Positions 17,834-26,652 of a stretch of DNA of 64,000 nucleotides are shown here, piece by piece. Each line of letters opens with the position of its first letter. The first letter of the stretch is position 1. Made by a program: the position numbers and the translations under genes. The notes beneath the pieces are model-generated. The model did not search any database and had not been told where the DNA came from. It was given only the letters and a program-made list of their open reading frames with translations. The stretch is from Marinifilum breve (lineage in GTDB: Bacteria > Bacteroidota > Bacteroidia > Bacteroidales > Marinifilaceae), in NCBI RefSeq assembly GCF_003202155.1, contig NZ_QFLI01000002.1, positions 434,001-498,000 of the forward strand. Direction: 5' to 3'.

Positions 17834-20194
17834 ATGAAAACGCTACATCGCATTGTAATTCTCCTTTTTTTACTCCTGGGAAAATCTACTGTTTATGCAT
17901 TGAACTTCAACTCTCAATACTATCAAACCATACGAGGGAAAGTTATTGACCACGAAACCAAGCAATCCCTTATTGGAGCTAATATTGTTATCCTAAACTC
18001 TGATCCCTTTAAAGGAACAGCCAGCGATATAGATGGAAACTTTATTATAGAAAGGGTTGAAATTGGAAGAGTTTCTCTTCACGTTAGCTGTATGGGGTAC
18101 GAGGCCAAAACGATTGCCAATCTGGAAATTGGTTCAGCCAAGGAGGTAGTACTGGAAATTGAATTGGTAGAGTTTGTCACAAACATTCAGGAAGTGAAAG
18201 TCTATCCGAAAACTGCCAAACACGAAACATTGAATAAGATGGCAAGTGTAAGCGGACAAGCTTTTACGGTGGAAGAAACAAGTAGATATTCCGGAGCCTT
18301 AAACGATCCTGCAAGAATGGTTTCAGCCTACGCTGGTGTTTCAGGAGATGGAGAAGGTTCAAATGAAATCATCGTAAGAGGAAATTCTCCCAAAGGAATT
18401 CAGTGGAGATTGGAAGGAATAGAAATTCCAAACCCAAATCATTTTGCCGATGAAGGTTCTTCTGGGGGAGCTGTAAATGCACTAAACAGCAATTTGCTTC
18501 GCAATTCTGATTTCTTCACAGGAGCTTTCACGGCAGAATATGGAAATGCCTACTCTGGAATCTTCGATATCAATTTGCGATCGGGAAACAACGCCAAACA
18601 CGAGCAAGCATTTGGTTTCAGTACCATGGGAATTGATTTCACCCTTGAAGGCCCACTAAAAAAAGGCTATTCCGGTTCCTATCTGGCCAATTATCGTTAC
18701 TCATCTCTGGCACTACTGAACAATGCTGGGATCATCGACTTTGATGGCATCCCAAAATATCAGGATGGTTCTTTTAAAATAGTTTTGCCTACACAAAAGG
18801 CTGGTAAGTATACCATTTTTAGTCTGTTTGGAAAAAACAACATGCTCAACAAGGAAGAGAATGATGATGAAACCATTACTCTGGGTGAGAATAACTACGA
18901 AGCCGATTTAAGTGTTATTGGAATTTCTAATCTCTTGCCATTAGGTAAAAAATCCTACCTTAAAAACACAATTGCATGGTCAGCAACCAATAGCAAATAT
19001 CAATCAGATGTACTTGCTGATGACAACAAGATGTATACTGCTTTGCAGGAAGAATATCAACATGATTACCTAAAGTTCAATTCTACTTTTAATACAAAGT
19101 TGAATGCCAAAAACAGTTTGAAAGCAGGATTCAAGTACACTCGTTTGGGTTTTGATATCAATAGCAGAAATGATTTTAAAAATACTGGAACATTCATTAC
19201 TGATGTTGACTCAGATGGCAATTCTCACTTCATCCAGTCTTTTGTGAACTGGAAGTATAGAATTACATCCAAATTGAGTCTGGTATCCGGAGTAAATACA
19301 AGCTATTTTGCGCTAAATGATGATTACAACATAGAACCTCGTGTTGGCTTGAAGTACAAATTTCTTCCCAACCAATCCCTTTCATTCGGATTTGGAGTAC
19401 ACAGCAAATTAGAGAGTCTTTCAACCTATTTCATTCAATTGAATGATAAGAACAATACTCCTTCTACGCCTAACAAAGATTTGAAAATGAGTAAAGCCAG
19501 ACACTATGTTCTAGCTTACAACAATCAATTGAATCGCAACTTGCACTTAAAAGTAGAAACTTACTACCAGGATTTGTATGATTTGGCTGTAGAAAATGAT
19601 CCTAACAGTAAAATCGTACTTCAAGACATTAAAGAAGGCTTGGCTGATTATGATTTTGTGAACGAAGGTACTGGCAAAAACTATGGAGTGGAACTTTCAC
19701 TGGAACGATTCTTCCACAATAATTACTATTATCTCTTCACCGGTTCACTGTACCAATCGAAATTTACAGCATTGGATGGTATTGAACGAGATTCCAGATA
19801 CAATGGAAATTACACGGCCAATCTTTTAATTGGGAAAGAATACAAAGTGGGCAATAAAGGGCTAAACAGAATTGGTTGGAATGCAAAAGCTACCTATCGT
19901 GGTGGTCAATACTACACTCCTGTTGATTTGGCAAAAAGCCAGGAAGCCGGAGAAACCATATACAAAGCGAATAGTGAGCTTACAAAGCAGGGAGATGACC
20001 TGTTCATCTTGAACCTAACTTTCAACTACAAGATCAATAGAAAAAAAACACGCCATGAATTCAAATTAGACTTGAAAAACGCAAGCAATAATCAGGCAAA
20101 GATATTGGAACGGTACAATAAGGCTACCCGAGAAATAGAAGATGGTGAACAGTTGTCGCTCTTACCAAGTTTGTATTACATTTTATATTTCTAG
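17834..20194 (+). CDS. TonB-dependent receptor with CarboxypepD_reg-like N-terminal domain
   Basis: This 786-residue outer-membrane protein has a signal peptide ending KSTVYALN. A carboxypeptidase regulatory-like beta-sandwich follows (about 33-120: IRGKVIDHETKQSLIGANIV and ASDIDGNFIIERVEIG). The plug domain (about 140-250) contains EIIVRGNSPKGIQWRLEGIE, and a 22-strand-type barrel ends YYILYF with terminal Phe. It takes up a large or scarce ligand using TonB energy. It lacks an N-terminal STN signalling domain, although a FecI/FecR-type pair follows directly. PNPNHFADEGSSGGAVNALN is typical of the CirA-like Bacteroidota group. The ligand is unknown. A hairpin after the stop (20232-20268) probably separates it from the sigma-factor transcript. 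Confidence 0.92.
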   Translation: MKTLHRIVILLFLLLGKSTVYALNFNSQYYQTIRGKVIDHETKQSLIGANIVILNSDPFKGTASDIDGNFIIERVEIGRVSLHVSCMGYEAKTIANLEIGSAKEVVLEIELVEFVTNIQEVKVYPKTAKHETLNKMASVSGQAFTVEETSRYSGALNDPARMVSAYAGVSGDGEGSNEIIVRGNSPKGIQWRLEGIEIPNPNHFADEGSSGGAVNALNSNLLRNSDFFTGAFTAEYGNAYSGIFDINLRSGNNAKHEQAFGFSTMGIDFTLEGPLKKGYSGSYLANYRYSSLALLNNAGIIDFDGIPKYQDGSFKIVLPTQKAGKYTIFSLFGKNNMLNKEENDDETITLGENNYEADLSVIGISNLLPLGKKSYLKNTIAWSATNSKYQSDVLADDNKMYTALQEEYQHDYLKFNSTFNTKLNAKNSLKAGFKYTRLGFDINSRNDFKNTGTFITDVDSDGNSHFIQSFVNWKYRITSKLSLVSGVNTSYFALNDDYNIEPRVGLKYKFLPNQSLSFGFGVHSKLESLSTYFIQLNDKNNTPSTPNKDLKMSKARHYVLAYNNQLNRNLHLKVETYYQDLYDLAVENDPNSKIVLQDIKEGLADYDFVNEGTGKNYGVELSLERFFHNNYYYLFTGSLYQSKFTALDGIERDSRYNGNYTANLLIGKEYKVGNKGLNRIGWNAKATYRGGQYYTPVDLAKSQEAGETIYKANSELTKQGDDLFILNLTFNYKINRKKTRHEFKLDLKNASNNQAKILERYNKATREIEDGEQLSLLPSLYYILYF

Positions 20195-20231
20195 ATGATG
20201 AATTAGCAAACTCGATCATAAACAAAACGAA

Positions 20232-20268
20232 CCACACAGGAATTGGTAGAATCCATATCCCTGTGTGG
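20232..20268 (+). terminator. Putative terminator between TonB receptor and sigma factor genes
   Basis: A 9-bp perfect stem (CCACACAGG/CCTGTGTGG) encloses a 19-nt loop and is followed by a modest T-rich tail. The downstream promoter-like element (20314-20321) fits a new transcript starting after it. Confidence 0.55.
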
Positions 20269-20290
20269 CTTCTGTATTTATAACATTTAC

Positions 20291-20321
20291 TTTATCAAAC
20301 TTAAAAAATCGTCTACCTTTG
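20291..20321 (+). promoter_or_regulatory. Candidate promoter of the ECF sigma factor gene
   Basis: TACCTTTG at 20314-20321 is a perfect match to the Bacteroidota -7 element TAnnTTTG. A TTTA resembling the -33 TTTG lies 19 bp upstream (20291-20294). A start near 20328 would exclude the upstream GTG codon as a translation start. Confidence 0.5.
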
Positions 20322-20342
20322 CTTCTACTAACTAGTTTAACA

Positions 20343-20918
20343 TTGACCACACCGCAAACAACATATTCTGATTGCATTAGCAGAGAAGATTTCGAAAGCC
20401 TGTTCAACGACCACTATAGTCGTTTGTGTGCTTATGCCTATAACTTTCTAAAGGAACAGGAAGGATCAGAAGAAATCGTACAGGAAGTATTCTTCAAATT
20501 GTGGATCAACAGAAAGGATATTGTCATAGAGAGCTCCATGGAATCCTACCTGTATCGTGCTGTTCGAAACGCAAGTCTTAACCTCATCAAACACATTAAT
20601 ATTCGAGAAAAGTACAAGGAGTACAATCAAGAAGAAATAAAGTATGATGAGCAAATTGATAGAGATCCTATGAATGCTTCGGAACTGGAATTAAAAATAA
20701 GAGCCAGCATTGACCTGCTTCCCGAACAGCGGAAGAAGATCTTTATATTGAGTAGGTATGAACAATTAAAATACAGAGAAATAGCAGAACAACTGGGTAT
20801 ATCAGTAAAGACTGTAGAAAATCAGATGGGGAAAGCTCTAAAATTTCTTCGAGAAGAATTGGCCGACTACCTCCCACTGATTGTATTGTTTTTCAATCAT
20901 TTTTTCAATGGCGAATAG
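20343..20918 (+). CDS. ECF-type RNA polymerase sigma-70 factor (FecI-like)
   Basis: The protein has sigma region 2 (DFESLFNDHYSRLCAYAYNF, EIVQEVFFKLWINRKDI, YLYRAVRNASLNLIKH) and region 4 (IDLLPEQRKKIFILSRYEQ, KYREIAEQLGISVKTVENQM). This is the Bacteroidota expansion family of FecI-type sigma factors. No ATG exists at the N-terminus. The frame is open back to a GTG at 20265, but that lies inside the preceding hairpin and upstream of the promoter-like TACCTTTG. The TTG at 20343 gives 191 residues, the usual size, and is preferred. It should direct transcription of TonB receptor or accessory genes when released by the FecR-like protein encoded 85 bp downstream. Confidence 0.88.
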   Translation: MTTPQTTYSDCISREDFESLFNDHYSRLCAYAYNFLKEQEGSEEIVQEVFFKLWINRKDIVIESSMESYLYRAVRNASLNLIKHINIREKYKEYNQEEIKYDEQIDRDPMNASELELKIRASIDLLPEQRKKIFILSRYEQLKYREIAEQLGISVKTVENQMGKALKFLREELADYLPLIVLFFNHFFNGE

Positions 20919-21003
20919 GGTTAAAACCTTTGCCAATTGTCTTACTTGTGAAGAACACACGACACCAAATATACCATAGCTCAATAACAGAAATTAATTG
21001 TAC

Positions 21004-22029
21004 ATGAAAAGTGACAACCAACATATAGATGATACATTACTGGCCAAGTTTCTTTTGGGTGAAACCAATCAAAAGGAACAAAGGCTTATTATAGATTGGA
21101 TAGATGAGAAGGAAGAAAATCGCAAACATCTTGACCAACTGGAAAACCTTTGGCTGGAAAGTGGGAAACTTAAACCGCGCCCAATACCAGTCAATAAAAA
21201 ACTGGCATGGTCCATCCTATCCAAACGAATGGATGAACATGAGGCAAGCCTCTCTCCTACAATCCCAAAACACTCAAAATTTAAAATTGCAATTTACACG
21301 TCCATAGCAGCATCAATACTGGCTTTAATTGGAATTTTCAACTGGTATACTAAGGATACAGATCAAAGTGATCAATTCTTATTGGCTAATAATACGAATG
21401 AAACGCTGAAAGAAATCCTACCAGATGGATCAGAAATCTACTTGAATGAATCTGCTAAAATCTCTTATGAGTCTACAGATAAAAATCAAAGAATCGTAAA
21501 TCTTGAAGGAGAAGCATTCTTCAATGTCAAAAGAGACACCTCGCAACCTTTCATTGTTCATGCAGGAATAGGAGGTGTAAAAGTGCTGGGAACAAGTTTC
21601 CAGGTAAAACGGAAGAAGAACGGCGACATTGCTGTTGATGTTAGTTCAGGTAAAGTGGAACTCTTCCGTCCTAACAAGGCAAAAACAGATACACTTCATC
21701 TAATTCTGATTAAAGATGAAGGTGGATTAATATCAAATGAGCAAGATACCATCATTCGTGTGTCCAGCAACTCTTCAGCCTTTTTCTGGGTAGACAAGAG
21801 ACTATCCTTCAGAAACAAACAACTAAAAGAAGTATTTAAGGTTTTGGAAGCCTGTTACGATATTGAAATCATTTCTGATGATCCAAAAATTAATGCCAAA
21901 TATTACACTTCATCCTTTATTGATAATGATGCCGAAGAGGTAATTAAGGTGATATCAGATACCTACAAGTTATCCTACACTAAAGAAGACAACACATTCA
22001 CTTTATTTAGCCCACAAACCAATGAATAG
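21004..22029 (+). CDS. FecR family anti-sigma factor
   Basis: The 341 residues start from the ATG at 21004; a TTG two codons earlier is less likely. The cytoplasmic N-terminal part (about 1-90) has LAKFLLGETNQKEQRLIIDW and WLESGK, the usual sigma-binding DUF4880-like zone. One transmembrane helix (about 97-115, IAIYTSIAASILALIGIF) follows. The periplasmic FecR domain contains EILPDGSEIYLNESAKISY, GEAFFNVKRDTSQPFIVHA and GGVKVLGTSFQVK, and the C-terminal DUF4974-like part has FRNKQLKEVFKVLEACYDIE. It holds the upstream sigma factor at the membrane and normally receives a signal from the STN domain of an outer-membrane partner. Its stop overlaps the next start by 8 bp, suggesting translational coupling. 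Confidence 0.92.
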   Translation: MKSDNQHIDDTLLAKFLLGETNQKEQRLIIDWIDEKEENRKHLDQLENLWLESGKLKPRPIPVNKKLAWSILSKRMDEHEASLSPTIPKHSKFKIAIYTSIAASILALIGIFNWYTKDTDQSDQFLLANNTNETLKEILPDGSEIYLNESAKISYESTDKNQRIVNLEGEAFFNVKRDTSQPFIVHAGIGGVKVLGTSFQVKRKKNGDIAVDVSSGKVELFRPNKAKTDTLHLILIKDEGGLISNEQDTIIRVSSNSSAFFWVDKRLSFRNKQLKEVFKVLEACYDIEIISDDPKINAKYYTSSFIDNDAEEVIKVISDTYKLSYTKEDNTFTLFSPQTNE

Positions 22030-23869
22030 AATAATATATATCACCATATTAATCGCCTGCATTTTCCTGAACGTGAAGATACAGGCTCAGAACTTTTTAG
22101 AAAAAGAAATTCTTGTTGAAGTCAAGAACCAAAGCACCGAATCAACCATGTTTATTTTGGAAAAGCTGGGTGGCTTCAACTTCTCCTACGATGCCATGCT
22201 TTTAGATCCAACTAAAATGGTTTCGATAGAAGGCAAACGAGCTAGTTTGGAAGAGATTTTGGATGAACTCTTTCAAGGCAGATTTACCTACAAAGTGATT
22301 GGTTCGCATGTCATTCTTCAAGCAAAAAACAAAGATAGGCTGAACGATACCATGTGGATCTTATCAGGTATCATTACTGATTCCAATGGCAATCCTCTGG
22401 AAAATGCCATTGTATACGAGGTCAACAGACAGGCTTCCTTTATTACCAATCCTGATGGGAAGTACATGCTTCGTTTGGAGGGAGATCAGCCTTTGGGCAT
22501 CAACTTTAGTTGTAAGGGATATCAGGATACCATTGCCTATGCCAGTGCAGATCAAACCAAAAATCTAAACATTGCTCTTCACCCATGGCAAGCTGAGAGT
22601 ATTTTTAAAGAGCATCCTACATTCTCTCAAAGTCTGCGCCCCAAGCACAAGGCAATCAATTGGGCCTATACCGAAAAGGAGTTGGAAGATTTGGCTATGG
22701 TTAACCTTATGGTTCCTGGAAAAACACTTTATGTATCGAACAATTTGAATGTACAAGAAGTTCGCTTTGCCCAGGTTTCCTTCATTCCTTCATGGGGAAC
22801 AAACCGCCTAACCAATGGTTTGGTTACCAACAAATATTCCCTGAATATTATTGCTGGATACTCTGCCAATATTGATGGTGTTGAAATTGGTGCAGTTGCC
22901 AATATTATCAGACAAGAAATGAATGGTGTGCAGATTGGTGGTGCTGTAAATGTGGTTGGCGAAGATGTAAATGGCGTACAAGTAGCTGGTGCTGTAAATA
23001 CCAACCTTGGCGATATGGATGGTGTACAAGTAGCTGGTGCTGTCAATCGTGTGAAAGGCGATATCAATGGATTGCAGATTAGTGGAACCATAAATACTGC
23101 AGCGGTAAAATCAGCTGATAGCCTATCTCTGAAAGGCTGGAATGGCCAGGTAAGTGGTGGAATTAACCTACATGGTGGAGAACGAATTAACCTACAGGTA
23201 TCTGGAGCTTACAATCAAGCCAATTCGGTTGATGGACTTCAGCTGTCTGGGGCAGTCAATTACGTTAAAGGAACCGTGAATGGTCTACAGGTCACAGGTC
23301 TTTACAATCACACCTATAAGCTAAGAGGAATTCAGTTTGGATTGATCAATCATGCAGACACCATTGAAAATGGCTTCCCTATCGGTTTGGTCAATATCAT
23401 CAGAAATGGATATCAGAAATGGGAAATCTCAACCGATGAAACCTTCTACGTGAATGCTGCTTATAAAACCGGAGGTAAGAATCTATACAGCTTTTTGAAA
23501 ATTGGTGCAGGAAAATACCTGAATGCTGCCTATGGTATTGGTTATACCACCAATCCACAACGCAAATTCTCAGTAAATCTGGATTTATCGGGCTCTGCTC
23601 TTTTCAATACCGATTCCGACTACGATGTGTTTGCTGGAGATATTTGGCGCGCTCAATTGGGTTTCAACTTTAAAGTATCAAACAAGATGTTGATCACTAC
23701 CGGACCATCCTACAACTTCTGTAGTCCCGATAAAAAACAAAAACAGGTGGTCAATAACAGTTTATCGAGTAGTAGTTCCCCATTTTATGGGAATTACCAT
23801 TTAGACAAGGCGGTAAGTACGCTGGATAATCAGTTTTGGTTTGGTTGGCAGTTTGGAGTGAGGTTCTAA
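22022..23869 (+). CDS. STN-domain outer-membrane-type protein with carboxypeptidase-like domain and surface repeats
   Basis: This 615-residue protein has a signal peptide ending NVKIQAQN. An STN (secretin/TonB short N-terminus) domain occupies about 30-105, with ILEKLGGFNFSYDAMLLDP and ASLEEILDELFQGRFTYKV. A CarboxypepD_reg-like domain follows (about 110-195: SGIITDSNGNPLENAIVYEV, NPDGKYMLRLEG). From about 278 to 460 come 16-residue repeats of the NGVQVAGAVN type, resembling LA_2272-like surface repeats and predicted to stack as beta-strands. The C-terminal region is beta-rich and ends WFGWQFGVRF with a terminal Phe, as in outer-membrane barrels. It lacks the TonB plug domain. STN in this position suggests that it, rather than the TonB receptor, talks to the FecR-like protein. 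The function is otherwise unknown. Confidence 0.8.
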   Translation: MNRIIYITILIACIFLNVKIQAQNFLEKEILVEVKNQSTESTMFILEKLGGFNFSYDAMLLDPTKMVSIEGKRASLEEILDELFQGRFTYKVIGSHVILQAKNKDRLNDTMWILSGIITDSNGNPLENAIVYEVNRQASFITNPDGKYMLRLEGDQPLGINFSCKGYQDTIAYASADQTKNLNIALHPWQAESIFKEHPTFSQSLRPKHKAINWAYTEKELEDLAMVNLMVPGKTLYVSNNLNVQEVRFAQVSFIPSWGTNRLTNGLVTNKYSLNIIAGYSANIDGVEIGAVANIIRQEMNGVQIGGAVNVVGEDVNGVQVAGAVNTNLGDMDGVQVAGAVNRVKGDINGLQISGTINTAAVKSADSLSLKGWNGQVSGGINLHGGERINLQVSGAYNQANSVDGLQLSGAVNYVKGTVNGLQVTGLYNHTYKLRGIQFGLINHADTIENGFPIGLVNIIRNGYQKWEISTDETFYVNAAYKTGGKNLYSFLKIGAGKYLNAAYGIGYTTNPQRKFSVNLDLSGSALFNTDSDYDVFAGDIWRAQLGFNFKVSNKMLITTGPSYNFCSPDKKQKQVVNNSLSSSSSPFYGNYHLDKAVSTLDNQFWFGWQFGVRF

Positions 23870-23932
23870 AATTGCACCTCACCTAACTTATATTCCCCAT
23901 AAGGAAGTGATTAAGTACATAAGTGTATTACT

Positions 23933-24246
23933 TTGAATAAATCTTGAAAGGTCTTGATGCAAAAACGAAAGGTTTTGGTTAAATCATCAAACACTTCATT
24001 AATTTATTAAAGGCTTTGATAAAATAACGAAAGCTTGAATAAGAATCTTGAAAAATCTTAATTTAAAAACGAAAGGTCTTGGTAAATTCATCAAACGTTT
24101 CATATTTTTTTAAAAAAACTTTGATAAAATAACGAAAGCTTGAATAAAAATCTTGAAAGCTCTTAATGTAAAAACGAAAGGCCTTGGTAAAATCATCAAA
24201 CGTTTCATAAATTTATTAAAGGCTTTGATAAAATAACGAAAGCTTT
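23933..24246. repeat. Three tandem ~102-105-bp repeats, each made of two ~50-bp half-repeats
   Basis: Units begin at about 23933, 24035 and 24140. Each contains AAAACGAAAGG..CTTGG in the first half and GATAAAATAACGAAAGCTT in the second half, and the halves resemble each other, making six related modules. The array fills most of the 431-bp gap 23870-24300 between convergent genes and no gene is visible in it. A short ORF over its right end is antisense to the next gene. Confidence 0.85.
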
Positions 24247-24300
24247 ATATTAATTATTAAGCCATTAAAACGTTTTGTCCCTAAAAAATTGGTTTGCCAA

Positions 24301-25095
24301 TTAAATATCAAACCCGGGGCGCACAAAGTTTCTTGCCTCTGGAAATACTTCCTCTACCAAAGTTCTTAAACCCGAAAGGAGAAGTAATATTGGCAACATT
24401 CTATCTTCTGCTCCTGGAAATTGGTGCATGTAACTTGTCCATGCATCAATCGAATTGTCTATTGAAATTAGGGCTACTTTTGCCGAAGCTATGCAGTCGT
24501 GGGCATAAAAATCATTTCCTGTCTCTTCTGTATTGGCCTTACTTCGAAGTGCTCTAAATAGTTTACTTGGAATGATAAACTGAAACCAACGGATAATTTC
24601 AGATTTGTCGAAAACCAGCAATTCAGCATCACTCATCTCTTCTTCTTCCTTAAAATCAAAAATTTCTTTTAAAGAGTGAGAACCTATGTACAAAAGAGAT
24701 TCAAAATCAGCAAACCAGGCATCAACCAATTCCGAATACTTATCAGCCTGAAGCATCAATTGACTTTTAAAAATCAACTCGTCTTTTTCTTCCTCCTCTT
24801 CGGCATCAAAATCTTCTGATTGCTGTGGCAACTCCATACCCAAATCTTTTGCCGCCTGGTTCAATAACTCCATACTTAATTGAAACATTTCATCCAAATT
24901 CTCCATTGCTGATGAAGCTTCTGCTTCAGTATCATGTTCAGTTGGTTTTATATCAGGAACCCCCTCTTCCATCATCTTAAAATTAAGACAATTGGAAGTA
25001 AACTTGCAACGCTCACACCATCCATCACAGTAATTGTAAATTCCGGGAATTAGGTTAGGATTTTGTATTAGTGCAAAGAGTAAATCTTTATTCAT
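24301..25095 (-). CDS. Uncharacterised protein with N-terminal four-cysteine motif
   Basis: This 264-residue soluble protein has no signal peptide. Near the N-terminus YCDGWCERCKFTSNCLNF supplies four cysteines with C-x3-C-x2-C-x5-C spacing, suitable for a metal or Fe-S cluster. A very acidic stretch (about 95-105, DAEEEEEKDE) follows. The rest is helical, with FDKSEIIRWFQFIIPSKLFR and a C-terminal segment LPILLLLSGLRTLVEEVFPE. I do not recognise the family. It is convergent with the STN protein gene and divergent from the symporter gene. A CAAAAATA sequence at 25160-25167 (TATTTTTG on the minus strand) fits a TAnnTTTG -7 box about 65 bp upstream. Confidence 0.75.
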   Translation of the reverse strand: MNKDLLFALIQNPNLIPGIYNYCDGWCERCKFTSNCLNFKMMEEGVPDIKPTEHDTEAEASSAMENLDEMFQLSMELLNQAAKDLGMELPQQSEDFDAEEEEEKDELIFKSQLMLQADKYSELVDAWFADFESLLYIGSHSLKEIFDFKEEEEMSDAELLVFDKSEIIRWFQFIIPSKLFRALRSKANTEETGNDFYAHDCIASAKVALISIDNSIDAWTSYMHQFPGAEDRMLPILLLLSGLRTLVEEVFPEARNFVRPGFDI

Positions 25096-25309
25096 TGAGT
25101 ATAGTGATCTTAAGTAATAGCATAATAAACAGAAACAATACAGTTTACATATTTTTTATCAAAAATAATTGACATTCTTGACTCAATAGTTTATGTTATG
25201 AATGTAATGTTTCATTCAAATTAAATTTTCGCTTTGGCGTAAGCCTGGCTTCTTTTTCACACAAAACCTATTGTACTAATTATTGTTCATTTTGTTGCAT
25301 AAAAATCTA

Positions 25310-26614
25310 ATGTTTTTTAAAAATAAAAATAACACCTCAAATTCCAATAATGCTAATGCTCTTCTTATCAGCATTATGATTGCCATTTTCTTGGGTTTCT
25401 TAATTGGTGGATTATTTCCAGAAATGTCTTTAAAATTCTCAATATTTGGCGAAATCTTCTTAAATATTCTGATGATGCTGGTGGTTCCAATGGTAATACT
25501 CTCTATGCTGGTAGGCATTTCAAAACTGGATAATCTTCGTAGTTTGGGTAAAATTGGCAGTAAAACTCTGGTTTATTATCTCTCTACAACTGCAATATCA
25601 GTTTGTTTAGGAATCGTTTTGGTTAATTTAATTCAACCAGGAAGTGGATTAAACATTCAGTTACCTGAAGATTCAAATCAATACATATCAAAAAGCACAG
25701 CAATATCTGAAACATTAAAGCAGCTAATTGTTGGAAACCCAGAACAGGAACAACAAGGATTGATTGCCTACAATTTATTCCTTGCCATGGCAAAAATGGA
25801 CATATTGCCTCTTATCGTCTTTTCTCTGTTTTTTGGTGCATCTTTATCTTCGCTAGGCAAAAAGGCAAAGAAAACCATTCAGTTTCTATCCGTTTTAAAC
25901 GATGGAATCATGCAATTGGTTAATTGGGTAATGTATATTGCTCCTCTTGGTATTTTTGGATTAATTACAGCCAGAATTGGTAAGGCTGGAGGTTATGAAG
26001 GTTTTCTTCCTGAATTGATATCCCTTGGTAAATTTAGTCTGACTGTACTCTTAGGCTTATCTATTCATGCATTACTTGTTTTGTGCTTACTCTTGAAGTT
26101 TATTGGTAAAAGAAACCCCATAAATTTTGCAAAAGGGGTTGCTACAGCACTAATGAATGCTTTCTCAACAGCATCGAGTACGGCAACTCTCCCGCTAACA
26201 CTACAAGGTGTACAGCAGCAAAATAAGATATCAAAAAAGACAAGTAATTTTGTTCTCCCCTTAGGAGCTACAATAAACATGGATGGTACTGCCATATATG
26301 AAGCTGTAGCAGCTATTTTTATAGCTCAATTGTATGGTTTGGAACTGAGTTTTGCGCAACAAACAGTTATTTTCCTCACTGCAACCCTCGCCGCTATTGG
26401 AGCAGCCGGTATTCCCGAGGCAGGATTAGTTACTATGGTAATTGTTTTGAAAGCTGTTCATCTTCCTATTGAAGGAATTGGATTAATTTTAACAATTGAT
26501 TGGTTATTGGATCGATTCAGAACAACTGTAAATGTTTGGGGAGATAGTGTTGGTGCTGCAATCATCGAAAGGTACGAAAACAAAGAAACCACCTCTGATG
26601 AGATGGTTTCCTGA
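25310..26614 (+). CDS. Dicarboxylate/amino acid:cation symporter (SDF/DAACS family)
   Basis: An inner-membrane transporter of 434 residues from the ATG at 25310 (an upstream in-frame TTG at 25283 is less likely), the normal size for the family. The signature re-entrant loop NAFSTASSTATLPLTL carries the serine-rich motif. TM7 has NMDGTAIYEAVAAIFIAQLY with the NMDGT sodium and substrate motif, and the second hairpin region reads GAAGIPEAGLVTMVIVL. GltP/GltT-type proteins import glutamate, aspartate or C4-dicarboxylates with Na+ or H+. Which of these is used here cannot be told. It is monocistronic and convergent with dapA. A weak hairpin overlaps the last codons (26585-26610). Confidence 0.92.
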   Translation: MFFKNKNNTSNSNNANALLISIMIAIFLGFLIGGLFPEMSLKFSIFGEIFLNILMMLVVPMVILSMLVGISKLDNLRSLGKIGSKTLVYYLSTTAISVCLGIVLVNLIQPGSGLNIQLPEDSNQYISKSTAISETLKQLIVGNPEQEQQGLIAYNLFLAMAKMDILPLIVFSLFFGASLSSLGKKAKKTIQFLSVLNDGIMQLVNWVMYIAPLGIFGLITARIGKAGGYEGFLPELISLGKFSLTVLLGLSIHALLVLCLLLKFIGKRNPINFAKGVATALMNAFSTASSTATLPLTLQGVQQQNKISKKTSNFVLPLGATINMDGTAIYEAVAAIFIAQLYGLELSFAQQTVIFLTATLAAIGAAGIPEAGLVTMVIVLKAVHLPIEGIGLILTIDWLLDRFRTTVNVWGDSVGAAIIERYENKETTSDEMVS

Positions 26615-26652
26615 TAATATTTCAAGGGGGAGAAATATAATCAATGAATTAC

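Noticed and set aside
22729-23091. Long antisense frame opposite the repeat region of the STN protein
   Set aside because: Its repetitive Pro/Thr/Cys pattern mirrors the sense repeats. It is a shadow frame.
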